Shown here: positions 48,874 through 57,608 of the stretch, in pieces | How positions within the stretch are numbered: the first letter of the stretch is position 1 | Layout of the letters: every line of letters begins with the position of its first letter | Assembly (NCBI GenBank): GCA_041166025.1 | Contig: JBEAMJ010000078.1 | Span: forward strand, 1-64,000 | Source of the DNA: UBA7672 sp041166025 | GTDB lineage: Bacteria > Pseudomonadota > Alphaproteobacteria > Caulobacterales > Hyphomonadaceae | Direction of reading: 5' to 3' | Length of the DNA stretch: 64,000 bases | Notes under the pieces: model-generated | The model's input: only the letters and a program-made list of their open reading frames with translations | The model's database searches: none | What the model was told of the DNA's origin: nothing | Made by a program: the position numbers and the translations under genes

Positions 48874-50280
48874 ATGTACAACGAGATGTTCGCTGATGGC
48901 CGCGTCGTAAGGGGACCTTACGAGAAGGTGGCAGAATGGATCGAGGCCACGGGCGTCGATCTCCTGAAGCTGCGTCAGAGCGAGGCGGAGGCTATCTTCC
49001 GCAAGATCGGGATCACGTTTGCGGTCTATGGCGAGGGCGGCGACCCAGAGCGGCTGATCCCGTTCGATCTCATCCCGCGCGTGTTCGGCGCAAGCGAGTG
49101 GCGCAGGCTGTCTCGTGGGATCAAGCAACGCAGCAGGGCGCTCAACGCGTTTCTCTACGATGTCTATCATCGCGGCGAGATCCTGCGGGCCGGGATCATC
49201 CCCGAGGAGCTGGTCTATCAGAACGAGGCCTTCCTTCCGGAGATGGTCGGCGTCGACCCGCCCGGGCGCGTGTACAGCCACATCGTCGGCGTCGACATCG
49301 TGCGAACAGATGGCGATCGCTTCCAGGTGCTGGAAGACAATTGTCGCACGCCCTCTGGCGTCTCCTACATGCTTGAGAACCGCGAGATCATGATGCGGAT
49401 GTTCCCGCAGCTGTTCCAGGCAGGGATCGTCGAGGCGGTGGACAGCTATCCGGGCCTTCTGAAGAAGACGCTGGAGGAGGTCGCACCGGTCAAGTGCGAC
49501 GACGATCCAACCGTGGTGTTGCTGACGCCGGGCTCGCTCAACTCGGCGTATTACGAGCATTCTTTCCTCGCGGACCTGATGGGGATCGAGCTGGTGGAGC
49601 CGCAGGACCTGTTCGTGGAGAAAGGCCTCTGCTGGATGCGCACGACACGGGGCCCGCAGCGAGTGGACGTGATCTACCGGCGCATCGACGACACGTATCT
49701 GGATCCGCTCGCGTTCAAGGCGGATTCGCTGCTCGGCGTGCCGGGCATCTTCGATGTCTATCGCTCGGGCGGGGTAACGCTGTGTTCGGCGCCGGGCGCG
49801 GGCGTGGCCGACGACAAGGCGATCTATGTCTTCGTGCCGGACATGATCAAATTCTATCTCGGCGAGAAGCCGGTGCTCGAAAATGTGCAGACCTGGCGTT
49901 GCGCCCAGCCGGAAGACTGCCGGTACGTCATCGACAATCTCAAGGACCTCGTCGTGAAACGCGTTCACGGCTCGGGCGGCTATGGCATGCTGATCGGACC
50001 TCATGCAGCGAAGAAGGAAATCGAAGCCTTCCGTGCCAAGATCAAGGCGAATCCGGCTGAATTCATCGCACAGCCGACGCTTGAGCTGTCGACCGCGCCA
50101 ATCCTTGGCGGCGAGGGCGTGGAGGAGCGGCATGTCGACTTCCGGCCTTACTGCCTTGTTGGCAAGGATATCCGGCTGACGCCCGGCGGCCTGACGCGCG
50201 TGGCGCTGAAGAAGGGTTCGCTGGTGGTCAACTCCTCGCAGGGCGGCGGGGTGAAAGACACATGGATCCTGGCGGATTGA
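48874..50280 (+). CDS. Circularly permuted ATP-grasp protein of the Anbu operon
   Basis: A 468-residue protein. Conserved blocks are VYGEGGDPERLIPFDLIPRV, the acidic QVLEDNCRTPSGVSYMLENR, and the glycine-rich loop VVKRVHGSGGYGMLIGPHAA of the nucleotide-binding site. It belongs to the circularly permuted ATP-grasp family (former DUF404/DUF407), thought to form amide bonds, perhaps in peptide synthesis. It is the first gene of an operon with alpha-E, transglutaminase and Anbu; the next gene starts four bases after its stop. Confidence 0.93.
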   Translation: MYNEMFADGRVVRGPYEKVAEWIEATGVDLLKLRQSEAEAIFRKIGITFAVYGEGGDPERLIPFDLIPRVFGASEWRRLSRGIKQRSRALNAFLYDVYHRGEILRAGIIPEELVYQNEAFLPEMVGVDPPGRVYSHIVGVDIVRTDGDRFQVLEDNCRTPSGVSYMLENREIMMRMFPQLFQAGIVEAVDSYPGLLKKTLEEVAPVKCDDDPTVVLLTPGSLNSAYYEHSFLADLMGIELVEPQDLFVEKGLCWMRTTRGPQRVDVIYRRIDDTYLDPLAFKADSLLGVPGIFDVYRSGGVTLCSAPGAGVADDKAIYVFVPDMIKFYLGEKPVLENVQTWRCAQPEDCRYVIDNLKDLVVKRVHGSGGYGMLIGPHAAKKEIEAFRAKIKANPAEFIAQPTLELSTAPILGGEGVEERHVDFRPYCLVGKDIRLTPGGLTRVALKKGSLVVNSSQGGGVKDTWILAD

Positions 50281-50284
50281 TGCG

Positions 50285-51220
50285 ATGCTGAGCCGGACAG
50301 CCGAGAATCTCTTCTGGATGGGGCGCTACATGGAACGCGCGGATGCGACCGCGCGCTTGATCGAGATGGGCTATCGCATGGCGATGCTGCCTGGATCAAA
50401 TGAGCAGGAGGAGTGGCGCTCGGTTGCAGCCGCTTCGGGATCGGCGCCGGAGCTTGCCGATCCGGCCGCGAAAAACCTCAGCGCAGGCGCCGTTGTGCAA
50501 CGCCTGCTGCTTGATCCGGACAATCTGTCCTCGATCCGCTCCTGTCTCACCGCGGCGCGGGCCAACGGGCGGGCCATCCGCACGGCGCTGACCCAGGACA
50601 TGTGGGAGGCGCTCAACGATGGCTGGCGCCAGCTCGGCCAGATGGATGCCGAGACGGCGCTGAAGAACCTGCCCTCGCTGCTCGAATGGACCAAGAATCG
50701 CACGGCGGCGTTCCGCGGGGCTTCCGAAATCTCGCTGCTCAGGAATGACGGCTACTATTTTCTGCGCATGGGCGGGCTGATCGAGCGGGCCGACATGACG
50801 CTGCGCCTGCTTGATGTGAAGTACTATGTGCTGCTGCCCGAAACCGATGTGGTCGGCGGCGGGCGCGACTATCACCAGTGGACCAGCGTGCTGCGGGCGA
50901 CGTCGGCGCTGCGCGCCTATCACCATGTCTACAAGGGCGACTACACGCCCTGGGGGATTGCCGACTTCCTGATTCTCAACACGGCGTTCCCGCGCTCGGT
51001 GGCATACTGCTATCGCTCGATCAGCCGGTTCCTCGATGACCTGGCTGAGCTTTACGGCGAGCAGTCCACCCCGCAGGCGGTCGCCGGCGAGATGGTGCGC
51101 CAGCTCGGCCAGACCGGGATAGAGGAACTGTTCCAGCATGGGCTGCACCAGTTCGTGTCGGACGCCATCGCGACGACGCGGCGGTTGTCCTTCGAGATCA
51201 GCAAGGCCTATCACTTCTGA
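50285..51220 (+). CDS. Alpha-E domain protein (former DUF403)
   Basis: A 311-residue, mostly helical protein. The opening LSRTAENLFWMGRYMERADA is the hallmark of the family, and the later SVAYCYRSISRFLDDLAELY is also conserved. The family always travels with the permuted ATP-grasp protein and is thought to act with it. No catalytic residues are established. It is followed after two bases by the transglutaminase gene. Confidence 0.93.
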   Translation: MLSRTAENLFWMGRYMERADATARLIEMGYRMAMLPGSNEQEEWRSVAAASGSAPELADPAAKNLSAGAVVQRLLLDPDNLSSIRSCLTAARANGRAIRTALTQDMWEALNDGWRQLGQMDAETALKNLPSLLEWTKNRTAAFRGASEISLLRNDGYYFLRMGGLIERADMTLRLLDVKYYVLLPETDVVGGGRDYHQWTSVLRATSALRAYHHVYKGDYTPWGIADFLILNTAFPRSVAYCYRSISRFLDDLAELYGEQSTPQAVAGEMVRQLGQTGIEELFQHGLHQFVSDAIATTRRLSFEISKAYHF

Positions 51221-51222
51221 CC

Positions 51223-52068
51223 ATGCGGCTCTCAATCCGACACGTCACCACCTACACTTACGATCCGCCGGCGGAACGCTGCGCGCTGCGCCTGCGGCTC
51301 TATCCGCCATCCTTCGACAGTCAGCGCGTCACCGACTGGACGGTGAGCGTCAACGGGCAGGCTGTTGCCCCGTTGCTCACCACGGCGACCGGCGACAGGG
51401 AGTCGATCTGGACGACTCCCTCGGCCGGCGCTGAAGTTGCGATCGTCGCAGCAGGCGAGGTCGAGACACATGACGCCGCTGGGGTGGTGAGGGGCCTGCG
51501 CGATACGGTGCGGCCGCAGGTCTACCTGCGCGCAACGCCGCTGACCGAGGCCGATGACCGGATCGCCGCGCTGGCGGCAGGCGTTGCCGGGAAGACGCCG
51601 CTCGACCGCCTGCATGCTCTTTTCAACGCGGTGGCGGATGCGATCGCGTACAGACCGGGCACGACCTCCACCTCGACGACGGCCGCGCAGGCGCTGAAGG
51701 CCGGACAGGGCGTCTGTCAGGATCATGCGCATGTGTTCATCGCGGCGGCGCGCGCGCTGGGACTGCCAGCGCGATACGTCGTCGGCTACATGCTCGCCCA
51801 GGAGGCGATGGTGACGGAGACCCACGCCTGGGCCGAGGCGTGGGCAAGCGACATCGGCTGGGTCGGGTTCGACGCAGCGAACCGGCTGTGTCCAACTGAC
51901 CGTTATGTCAGGCTCGGCTGCGGGCTCGACGCGGCGGACGCTGCCCCCATCCGCGGCAATGTTTCAGGCCAGTCGCGGGAGCGACTTAGCGCCTCGGTCG
52001 ACATTGCCCCGACGCCGGGCCAGTCTCATGCGCAGAATCAGGATGGCCAGGGCCAGGCCCAGCAATAA
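51223..52068 (+). CDS. Transglutaminase-like cysteine peptidase of the Anbu operon
   Basis: A 281-residue protein. An N-terminal beta-sandwich (SIRHVTTYTYDPPAERCALR) precedes the transglutaminase core with Cys165 in GQGVCQDHAHVFIAAAR, histidine in TETHAWAEAW and aspartate in WVGFDAANRLCP. The C-terminal 35 residues are glutamine-rich and probably disordered. It may hydrolyse or transfer amide bonds made by the ATP-grasp/alpha-E pair. Confidence 0.92.
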   Translation: MRLSIRHVTTYTYDPPAERCALRLRLYPPSFDSQRVTDWTVSVNGQAVAPLLTTATGDRESIWTTPSAGAEVAIVAAGEVETHDAAGVVRGLRDTVRPQVYLRATPLTEADDRIAALAAGVAGKTPLDRLHALFNAVADAIAYRPGTTSTSTTAAQALKAGQGVCQDHAHVFIAAARALGLPARYVVGYMLAQEAMVTETHAWAEAWASDIGWVGFDAANRLCPTDRYVRLGCGLDAADAAPIRGNVSGQSRERLSASVDIAPTPGQSHAQNQDGQGQAQQ

Positions 52069-52071
52069 CGG

Positions 52072-52088
52072 TCCCCGCGAAGGCGGGA
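52072..52088. repeat. Short intergenic hairpin between transglutaminase and Anbu
   Basis: The sequence TCCCCGCGAAGGCGGGA folds into a stem (TCCC/GGGA plus GC/GC, with one bulged C). It is similar to short palindromic units found between genes of alphaproteobacteria. It lies in the 51-base gap before Anbu and could slow transcription or mark a processing point. Confidence 0.4.
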
Positions 52089-52119
52089 ATGCACGGACGG
52101 CCGGGGAATTGGGACGGAC

Positions 52120-52854
52120 ATGACTTACTGCGTTGGCCTCAAGCTGAAGGCTGGCCTCGTGCTCCTCTCGGACACGCGCACCAATGCGGGTGTCGACAAC
52201 ATCGCGCGCTTCCGGAAGATGTTCGTGTTCGAGGAGCCCGGCGAACGCGTCGTCGCTCTGATGTGCGCCGGCAATCTCGGCATCACCCAGGGCGTCGTGA
52301 CGCACATCGCAACGGCTGTGAAGCGGTCGAAGGTCGACCCGGAAGCCGAGAGCCTGATGACGTGCGAAACACTGTACCGGGGTGCTCAGCTTGTGGGCGA
52401 GGCGATGCGCGAAGTGCAGAAGCGCGACCGCGCCGAGATCGAGGCGCAGGGCTCGGCGGCGGACGCCACAATCATCATGGCCGGCCAGAGGAAGGGCGGC
52501 GAGCTACGCCTTTTCCTGATCTACACTGCTGGCAATTTCATCGAAGCCGGCGAGGACACACCCTATCTGCAGATCGGCGAGCACAAGTACGGCAAGCCGA
52601 TCCTCGACCGCGTGATCCGGCCGGACACCTCGATCGACGACGCGGTAAAGGCGGTGCTGGTTTCGATGGATTCAACACTGCGCTCCAATCTTTCGGTGGG
52701 AATGCCGCTGGATCTCTGCGTCATACCGGTCGATGAACTCAAGGCACGTACGCTGCGCATCGAGAGTGACCACAGGGAGTTCCGCCAGATCAGCGATTCA
52801 TGGGCGCAGTCGCTGAAGCAGTCCTTCCTGAACCTGCCGAATGTGAAGCTTTAG
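52120..52854 (+). CDS. Anbu, proteasome-type peptidase
   Basis: A 244-residue protein of the Ntn-hydrolase/proteasome family. The N-terminus MTYCVGLKLKAGLVLLSDTR puts a threonine at position 2, ready to become the nucleophile after removal of Met1. LYRGAQLVGEAMREVQ and DATIIMAGQR follow. Anbu ('ancestral beta subunit') assembles into open helical rings rather than closed HslV-type rings; its natural substrate is unknown. It closes the operon begun at 48874. Confidence 0.95.
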   Translation: MTYCVGLKLKAGLVLLSDTRTNAGVDNIARFRKMFVFEEPGERVVALMCAGNLGITQGVVTHIATAVKRSKVDPEAESLMTCETLYRGAQLVGEAMREVQKRDRAEIEAQGSAADATIIMAGQRKGGELRLFLIYTAGNFIEAGEDTPYLQIGEHKYGKPILDRVIRPDTSIDDAVKAVLVSMDSTLRSNLSVGMPLDLCVIPVDELKARTLRIESDHREFRQISDSWAQSLKQSFLNLPNVKL

Positions 52855-52895
52855 CTTTCCACAGATCTGCCGGATTTTCCGGGCAGGCAGCGCCC

Positions 52896-53651
52896 ATGGG
52901 ATTTCTTCGCGCCAGTTTGGCTCTCGTGTTTCTTGTTTTGCTGTCCGCCCCGCGCGGCGTCGACGCACAGCCTGCAGATGCGCCGTGCAGGTCACTGACA
53001 TTCGAGGGTGATCCCTTCACCGTGTGCGCGGCGCGTCAGGGCGATGTCACGCGACTGTCGCTGCGCCGGGCGGATGGCAAACCGTATCGGCGACTCCCGG
53101 TGCTGAAGAACGATCTGGGCGAGGCGGCGGGGAAGGTCCGCTTCGCAATGAATGCCGGAATGTACGATCTGCGGAATGCGCCGATTGGACTCTATGTCGA
53201 GAATGGCCATCAGCTCAGGGCGATCAACAGGCGCGACGGGTTCGGGAATTTTCATCTGAAACCAAACGGCGTCTTCTGGGTCGGCCATGATGGCAAGGCG
53301 CATGTGATGGCGACTGACGCGTATGTCGCGCAGAAGCCGAAGCCTGCCTGGGCGACGCAGTCGGGCCCGATGCTGGTGGTCGGCGGCAAGCTGCATCACA
53401 CATTCGCTCACGACGGGCCGTCGCGTCACATCCGCAATGGAGTCGGTGTGAATGCGGCGGGCGATGCGCTGTTCGTGATCAGCGATGCGCCCGTGTCGTT
53501 CGGCAAGCTGGCGCGGCTTTTCCGCGACGAACTCAAGGTCGCCAATGCGCTCTATTTCGACGGCGCGGTCTCATCACTCTGGGCGCCGTCGCTCGACAGG
53601 CTGGATGCCGGGAGCGATCTCGGACCTCTGGTGGTCGTCACGTCCCCCTGA
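52896..53651 (+). CDS. Phosphodiester glycosidase-family exported protein
   Basis: A 251-residue protein with a signal peptide (LALVFLVLLSAPRGVDAQ). The fold signature is in RFAMNAGMYDLRNAPIGLYV, KPNGVFWVGHDGKAHVMATD, WATQSGPMLVVGGKLHHTF and the terminal FRDELKVANALYFDGAVSSL. This matches the YigE/NAGPA-like phosphodiester glycosidase family. The ATG at 52896 is chosen; a frame open to 52800 overlaps Anbu. It ends 14 bases inside the opposite GIY-YIG gene. Confidence 0.85.
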   Translation: MGFLRASLALVFLVLLSAPRGVDAQPADAPCRSLTFEGDPFTVCAARQGDVTRLSLRRADGKPYRRLPVLKNDLGEAAGKVRFAMNAGMYDLRNAPIGLYVENGHQLRAINRRDGFGNFHLKPNGVFWVGHDGKAHVMATDAYVAQKPKPAWATQSGPMLVVGGKLHHTFAHDGPSRHIRNGVGVNAAGDALFVISDAPVSFGKLARLFRDELKVANALYFDGAVSSLWAPSLDRLDAGSDLGPLVVVTSP

Positions 53652-53982
53652 TGACGCTGGCCCTGAGGTGTTCGCGCCAGGCCGAGGCGCGTTCGGGCAG
53701 CAGGCGCTGAATGGCGTGCGGATCTGTTTCGATCAGCTGTTCGAGGATTTCGTAGCTGAACGCCGCCTCACCATGCTTCACCCATGACGCCTGCACGTCC
53801 TTGTTGACGCACATGCCCCCGGCCAGCCGCGTCCACAGGCCATTCTTCTGCTTGTCGAGATTGCGGCTGTGGCCCACCCAGATTTCGTCAGTCACGCAAT
53901 TGCGGACGGCGAATACGCCGTTGGGCGGATCGCGGTCCGCGTACTGCTGCAGAAGCTCCTTGCGGCGGGCCTTGTCGACCAT
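53638..53982 (-). CDS. GIY-YIG nuclease-family small protein
   Basis: A 114-residue protein. NGVFAVRNCVTDEIWVGHSR replaces the classical GIY and YIG strands, followed by an arginine (NLDKQKNGLWTRLAGG) and the glutamate in YEILEQLIE. It belongs to the single-domain GIY-YIG group, often annotated as nuclease. Its TGATG start overlaps the end of the metallo-beta-lactamase gene by one base, so translation is coupled. Confidence 0.75.
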   Translation of the reverse strand: MVDKARRKELLQQYADRDPPNGVFAVRNCVTDEIWVGHSRNLDKQKNGLWTRLAGGMCVNKDVQASWVKHGEAAFSYEILEQLIETDPHAIQRLLPERASAWREHLRASVIRGT

Positions 53983-54920
53983 CAGTGGGCTTCGGCGGTC
54001 CAGACAGCGCCATCGCCCGTCCTTGTGAATCTGCCCAGACCCGGGAAGGGAAAGTGCGGTGCGAAGATGCGCTGACCCGAGACTGCCGAGCTGTCGATCA
54101 ATGCCCTGCGGCTGGCCTGTGCGGTCGGCGCGTCACCATCGAAGGCGATGGTCCAGTCGGGTTGTTGAACAGATATCACGGAGTGATGCATCGTGTCGCC
54201 GATGTATAGCAGAGACTGGTCTCCGGATGTCACGAGATAGCCGGAGTGACCTGGCGTGTGGCCCTGGATATCGACCGCCTTGACGCCCGGCACGAGGTCT
54301 GCGCCCGGCTGGAACGCCACGACCCTCGGGTTGATCGCGACGACGATCGGCGTGAGTTGCGTGTCAGCCTGCATCGCTGCCCATTCGTTGGCGGACATGT
54401 GCACGCGCGCACTCGGGAAGCTGAGACCGCCCTCGGCCGTCACCAGGCCGCCGATGTGATCACCGTGAGCGTGGCTGATGAAGATGTCCGTGACGCCGGC
54501 AGGATCGACGCCTGCGCTCGTCATTGTTGCGGGGAGCATGCCGAGCGTCGGACCGAAGAGACCGGCAGCGCCCGTATCGAACAGCATGACCTTGTCCGCG
54601 GTCTTCACGATCAGCGGCTGGACGGAGAGCGACAGCTTGTCGGTGGGCAGGTTGTTTGCCCCCAGCACCGCGTCTACATCGGCTTTCGACTTGTTGATCG
54701 CGAGCGTCTTGGTGTCGTTGGCGACTTCCAGTCCGCCATCGCGCAGGGCAGCTGCCTGGAAATCGCCGATCGTGAACGGGTGGACATCGTCGCTTGCGGG
54801 AAACGGCGCAATTGCCGGGGCTGCCGGTGGTTCTGCCACCGGGACTGCTTCCGGCGCGCAGGCGACAAGAGCGGCGGCAAGAGCGGCGGCAAGAAAGGCG
54901 GCGCTGATGCTGGATTTCAT
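53982..54920 (-). CDS. Metallo-beta-lactamase-fold lipoprotein
   Basis: A 312-residue envelope protein. The lipobox VAC is near residue 21. The metal site motif HAHGDHIGG is present, with further ligands in GHTPGHSGYL, GDTMHHSV and the C-terminal APHFPFPGLGRF. It resembles MBL hydrolases such as quorum-quenching or arylsulfatase-type enzymes; a beta-lactamase role is not implied. A long upstream frame to 55580 is not real. It is followed by the GIY-YIG gene. Confidence 0.9.
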   Translation of the reverse strand: MKSSISAAFLAAALAAALVACAPEAVPVAEPPAAPAIAPFPASDDVHPFTIGDFQAAALRDGGLEVANDTKTLAINKSKADVDAVLGANNLPTDKLSLSVQPLIVKTADKVMLFDTGAAGLFGPTLGMLPATMTSAGVDPAGVTDIFISHAHGDHIGGLVTAEGGLSFPSARVHMSANEWAAMQADTQLTPIVVAINPRVVAFQPGADLVPGVKAVDIQGHTPGHSGYLVTSGDQSLLYIGDTMHHSVISVQQPDWTIAFDGDAPTAQASRRALIDSSAVSGQRIFAPHFPFPGLGRFTRTGDGAVWTAEAH

Positions 54921-55073
54921 TTGGGTATCCCGGGAAAATCGCTGGAGAGGTATAGGTTTCCGCCGCGCCTGCAAGCCGCAGCGTACCGGTTTCCTTCCCG
55001 CGTCCGCTTCGACTAAGGTCGGGAGGTTGGTCGGACGGGCGCGAGCCCTGGTTTGGCCGAAAGGGAGGATGAA

Positions 55074-55391
55074 ATGGGCGGTATTGATCTTGACCTTGCA
55101 ACGGTTGCCGGGATGGCGGGCCTGGGCGGCAGCACCATTGCGGCGCTGAGCGCGGCGTTCTTCTTTCGCGGATTGATCACACGGGTGATCGCGCAGGTGA
55201 TCGCGACAACGGTGTTGTCGTTCGTAGGGTTCGTCGCGCTGTTTCACGGCCTGGGCTTCCAGATCGTGCCGCCGAAGGAGATCGCGGGCATCGCCATACC
55301 GATGGGCGCCGACAGCTTCTCCGTGCAGACAGCACCGGCTGCGCCGCCGGAAGAGCAGGGGTACACGGTCAAGTCGCCGTGGCGGAAATAG
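55074..55391 (+). CDS. Small membrane protein of unknown function
   Basis: A 105-residue protein with two hydrophobic segments (STIAALSAAFFFRGLITRVI and VLSFVGFVALFHGLGF) and a proline-rich tail. The ATG at 55074 has GGGAGG five bases upstream; an in-frame TTG at 55053 is less likely. It is transcribed divergently from the MBL gene. No family was recognised. Confidence 0.65.
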   Translation: MGGIDLDLATVAGMAGLGGSTIAALSAAFFFRGLITRVIAQVIATTVLSFVGFVALFHGLGFQIVPPKEIAGIAIPMGADSFSVQTAPAAPPEEQGYTVKSPWRK

Positions 55392-55422
55392 GCCGATCGG
55401 GTGCGAGGCGCAGAGATGCGCT

Positions 55423-55605
55423 TCAGCCCGCCCGCAGGAAAGTGTTCCACAGCAAAGCGCCGACACCCAAAAGGGTGAGGAACTGCACGAAGAACACCAG
55501 CCAGAGCAGTCCGTGCATCGAGCCCAGCTTGCGTTTCTGCTGCTCGAGCAACTTCCGGTTGATCGCGCCAGGTCGTTCAACTTCGGCCGGTGCAGCCTCT
55601 TGCAT
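55423..55605 (-). CDS. Small single-helix membrane protein
   Basis: A 60-residue protein with a charged N-terminus (QQKRKLGSMHGLLW) and one C-terminal membrane helix (LLWLVFFVQFLTLLGVGALL). ATG at 55605 follows a GGGGAG ribosome site; an ATG at 55635 would add ten residues. No function is known. It faces the preceding membrane protein gene, and both end within 32 bases. Confidence 0.6.
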   Translation of the reverse strand: MQEAAPAEVERPGAINRKLLEQQKRKLGSMHGLLWLVFFVQFLTLLGVGALLWNTFLRAG

Positions 55606-55852
55606 GTCTCTCCCCGTCGTCCTGTCGTTCATCATGCTTGCTTAGGAGGTCTGCGGCGTCAACCCGGCCTCTGGAACAGGGAGGATACCTGCCTGTCGCA
55701 TGGGCGGCCCAGCGCGTTCCGCGGCCCAGAGGTCGGGCAACGCGGCATGAGAAACGGCGCGCGCGCCGAGGGGAGGCTGCGTGTTGCGCACATGGTAGTT
55801 CCACCCTAAACGCACGACACCAGCAACGATCACCAACAGCCGGGCCGATTCG

Positions 55853-56689
55853 ATGGATGCGATGACGATCCTGCAGGCGATCCTGCTCGGCCTGGTGGAA
55901 GGGCTCACCGAGTTCATCCCCGTTTCCTCGACCGGGCATTTGCTCCTGACGCAGACGGCCCTCGGCCTCACCACGCCGTTCTGGACGACGTTCACGGTGG
56001 TGATACAGCTCGGCGCCATCCTCGCCGTCGTTGCGCTCTATTTCGGTCGGCTCTGGCATGTGCTGGTGACGCTGCCGAGCGATCCCGGCTCGCGCCGCTT
56101 TGCCCTCTCCGTCATCATCGCCTGCGCGCCGGCCTTCCTCGCCGGCTTCCTGCTGCATGATTTCATCAAGGCCTACCTCTTCACCGGGCTTGAACTGATC
56201 TGCTGGTCATTGATCATCGGCGGCGTCGTGCTGCTGGTGATCGACCGCCTCGCGCCTGCTCCGGCTGAGCACACAGCGATGAACCTGCCGCTCTACAAGG
56301 CAGCGCTGATCGGCGTGTTCCAGATACTCTCGATCATCCCGGGCGTCTCGCGCTCGGGCTCAACCATTGTCGGCTCAATGCTGCTGAAGGTGAACAAGCG
56401 CGCCGCGGCGGAGTTCTCCTTCTTTCTCGCCATCCCGATCATGGTCGGCGCCTTTGTGCTCGACATCTGGGAGAGTCGCGATTTTCTCACCGCCGACAAT
56501 CTCGGCATCATCGCCGTGGGGTTCGTGGCGAGCTTCATCTTCGGCCTCATCGTGGTGCGCCTGATGCTCGACTTCGTGCAGAAGCGCGGCTTCGCCCCTT
56601 TCGGCTGGTGGCGCATCCTCGTGGGCGGGGCAGGCCTCGCCGCAATCTACGCCGGCGTCTGGAGCAGCACCGTACCGGTGGCGGGTTAG
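55853..56689 (+). CDS. uppP: Undecaprenyl-diphosphate phosphatase
   Basis: A 278-residue inner-membrane phosphatase that regenerates the lipid carrier for cell-wall synthesis and confers bacitracin tolerance when abundant. The conserved motifs are EGLTEFIPVSSTGHLLLTQT and PGVSRSGSTIVGSM, and about eight membrane helices are seen. The start may be ATG at 55853 or 55862. Confidence 0.96.
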   Translation: MDAMTILQAILLGLVEGLTEFIPVSSTGHLLLTQTALGLTTPFWTTFTVVIQLGAILAVVALYFGRLWHVLVTLPSDPGSRRFALSVIIACAPAFLAGFLLHDFIKAYLFTGLELICWSLIIGGVVLLVIDRLAPAPAEHTAMNLPLYKAALIGVFQILSIIPGVSRSGSTIVGSMLLKVNKRAAAEFSFFLAIPIMVGAFVLDIWESRDFLTADNLGIIAVGFVASFIFGLIVVRLMLDFVQKRGFAPFGWWRILVGGAGLAAIYAGVWSSTVPVAG

Positions 56690-56720
56690 GCTTTTTGCGC
56701 GCAGGCTGCGAACTTCTGAG

Positions 56721-57098
56721 CTAGCGCACCACGCGCACCTTCTCGCCGTCGATGACGACCCCGAAGTATCTCGAGTTCTTCTGGACGATGACGGACTTGG
56801 CCTCCGTGTTTTCGTAGAAGACTGACGGCTTGTAGAAGCCGATGTAGATGCTCCCGTCCGAGTTCTTCGTGTATGAAACGGCATATTCATCGAGGTCCAT
56901 CGCAGGGTTGTGGATTCGAAGGGCCTCAATCGCGCGCATCACATCGCGCATCTGACTTCCTGGTACTTCCCACAACTCCTGGCTGAACTGATTGGTAGAA
57001 GGTTTGGCTTCGCCTTGCGACACTTGGCCTGACGCGCCCCCGTGAGACGTTGCCGCGAGCAAGGTTGCTGCGACGCACACGGCCAGTTGCTGCTTCAT
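56721..57098 (-). CDS. Small exported protein of unknown function
   Basis: A 125-residue protein with a signal peptide ending near SHGGASGQ. The mature part contains EVPGSQMRDVMRAIEALRIH, ENTEAKSVIVQKNSRYFGVV and ends VIDGEKVRVVR. ATG at 57098 follows GGGAGA. Aromatic-rich strands suggest a small beta-sheet fold. I recognise no family. Confidence 0.7.
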   Translation of the reverse strand: MKQQLAVCVAATLLAATSHGGASGQVSQGEAKPSTNQFSQELWEVPGSQMRDVMRAIEALRIHNPAMDLDEYAVSYTKNSDGSIYIGFYKPSVFYENTEAKSVIVQKNSRYFGVVIDGEKVRVVR

Positions 57099-57118
57099 GG
57101 CAGTCTCCCTTGGACGTT

Positions 57119-57451
57119 TCACCCCTTCCCCGTCACCGGCCGCATCACGGCGCGCAGCGCGAGTGCACCCAGAAACGCCACCACGAAGATGTCGACCCAG
57201 CGGGTGACGTCGTTGAGAGGGCCGAGGTCGAGGCTGGCGATCCAGTTGGTGAGCGAGACGTCGAAGGCCTGCATCAGCGTTCCGAGAAGAAACAGGCCGA
57301 GGAGGGCAAAGCCGATATCGCCCCAGAGGCCGAACACCGACTTGCCGCGCACGATCTTGCGGGCAAGGAAGCCCGCCAGCGTGGCGATCAGCAGCCAGAG
57401 TGCGAGCACGCCCAGATTCATGCCGGAATAGACGACCGCGAGCTTGTCCAT
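57119..57451 (-). CDS. Small membrane protein with GlsB/YeaQ-like segment
   Basis: A 110-residue protein with three hydrophobic segments: LGVLALWLLIATLAGFLA, IGFALLGLFLLGTLM and IFVVAFLGALALRAVM. The sequence ARKIVRGKSVFGLWGDIGFA resembles the GlsB/YeaQ/YmgE stress membrane family. ATG at 57451 is chosen. It precedes the exported protein gene by 20 bases on the same strand. Confidence 0.65.
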   Translation of the reverse strand: MDKLAVVYSGMNLGVLALWLLIATLAGFLARKIVRGKSVFGLWGDIGFALLGLFLLGTLMQAFDVSLTNWIASLDLGPLNDVTRWVDIFVVAFLGALALRAVMRPVTGKG

Positions 57452-57608
57452 GGCCCCATTCCCTGCGTCTTGTCCGGAGGAGGCTAGAGCGGGACGGGCG
57501 CAAGGGGAAGGGCGGCCCTCCGGAAGGGCCGCGCCAGCCCACAGCCGGCAGCCCCTCCATCTCTCATGCGTCCCAGCGGCGGGGTGCGCCGGGAGAATCA
57601 AGCAGGTC

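Noticed and set aside
53982..55580. Very long frame of the metallo-beta-lactamase gene (532 codons)
   Set aside because: The lipoprotein signal begins at 54920; the upstream part is antisense to other genes.
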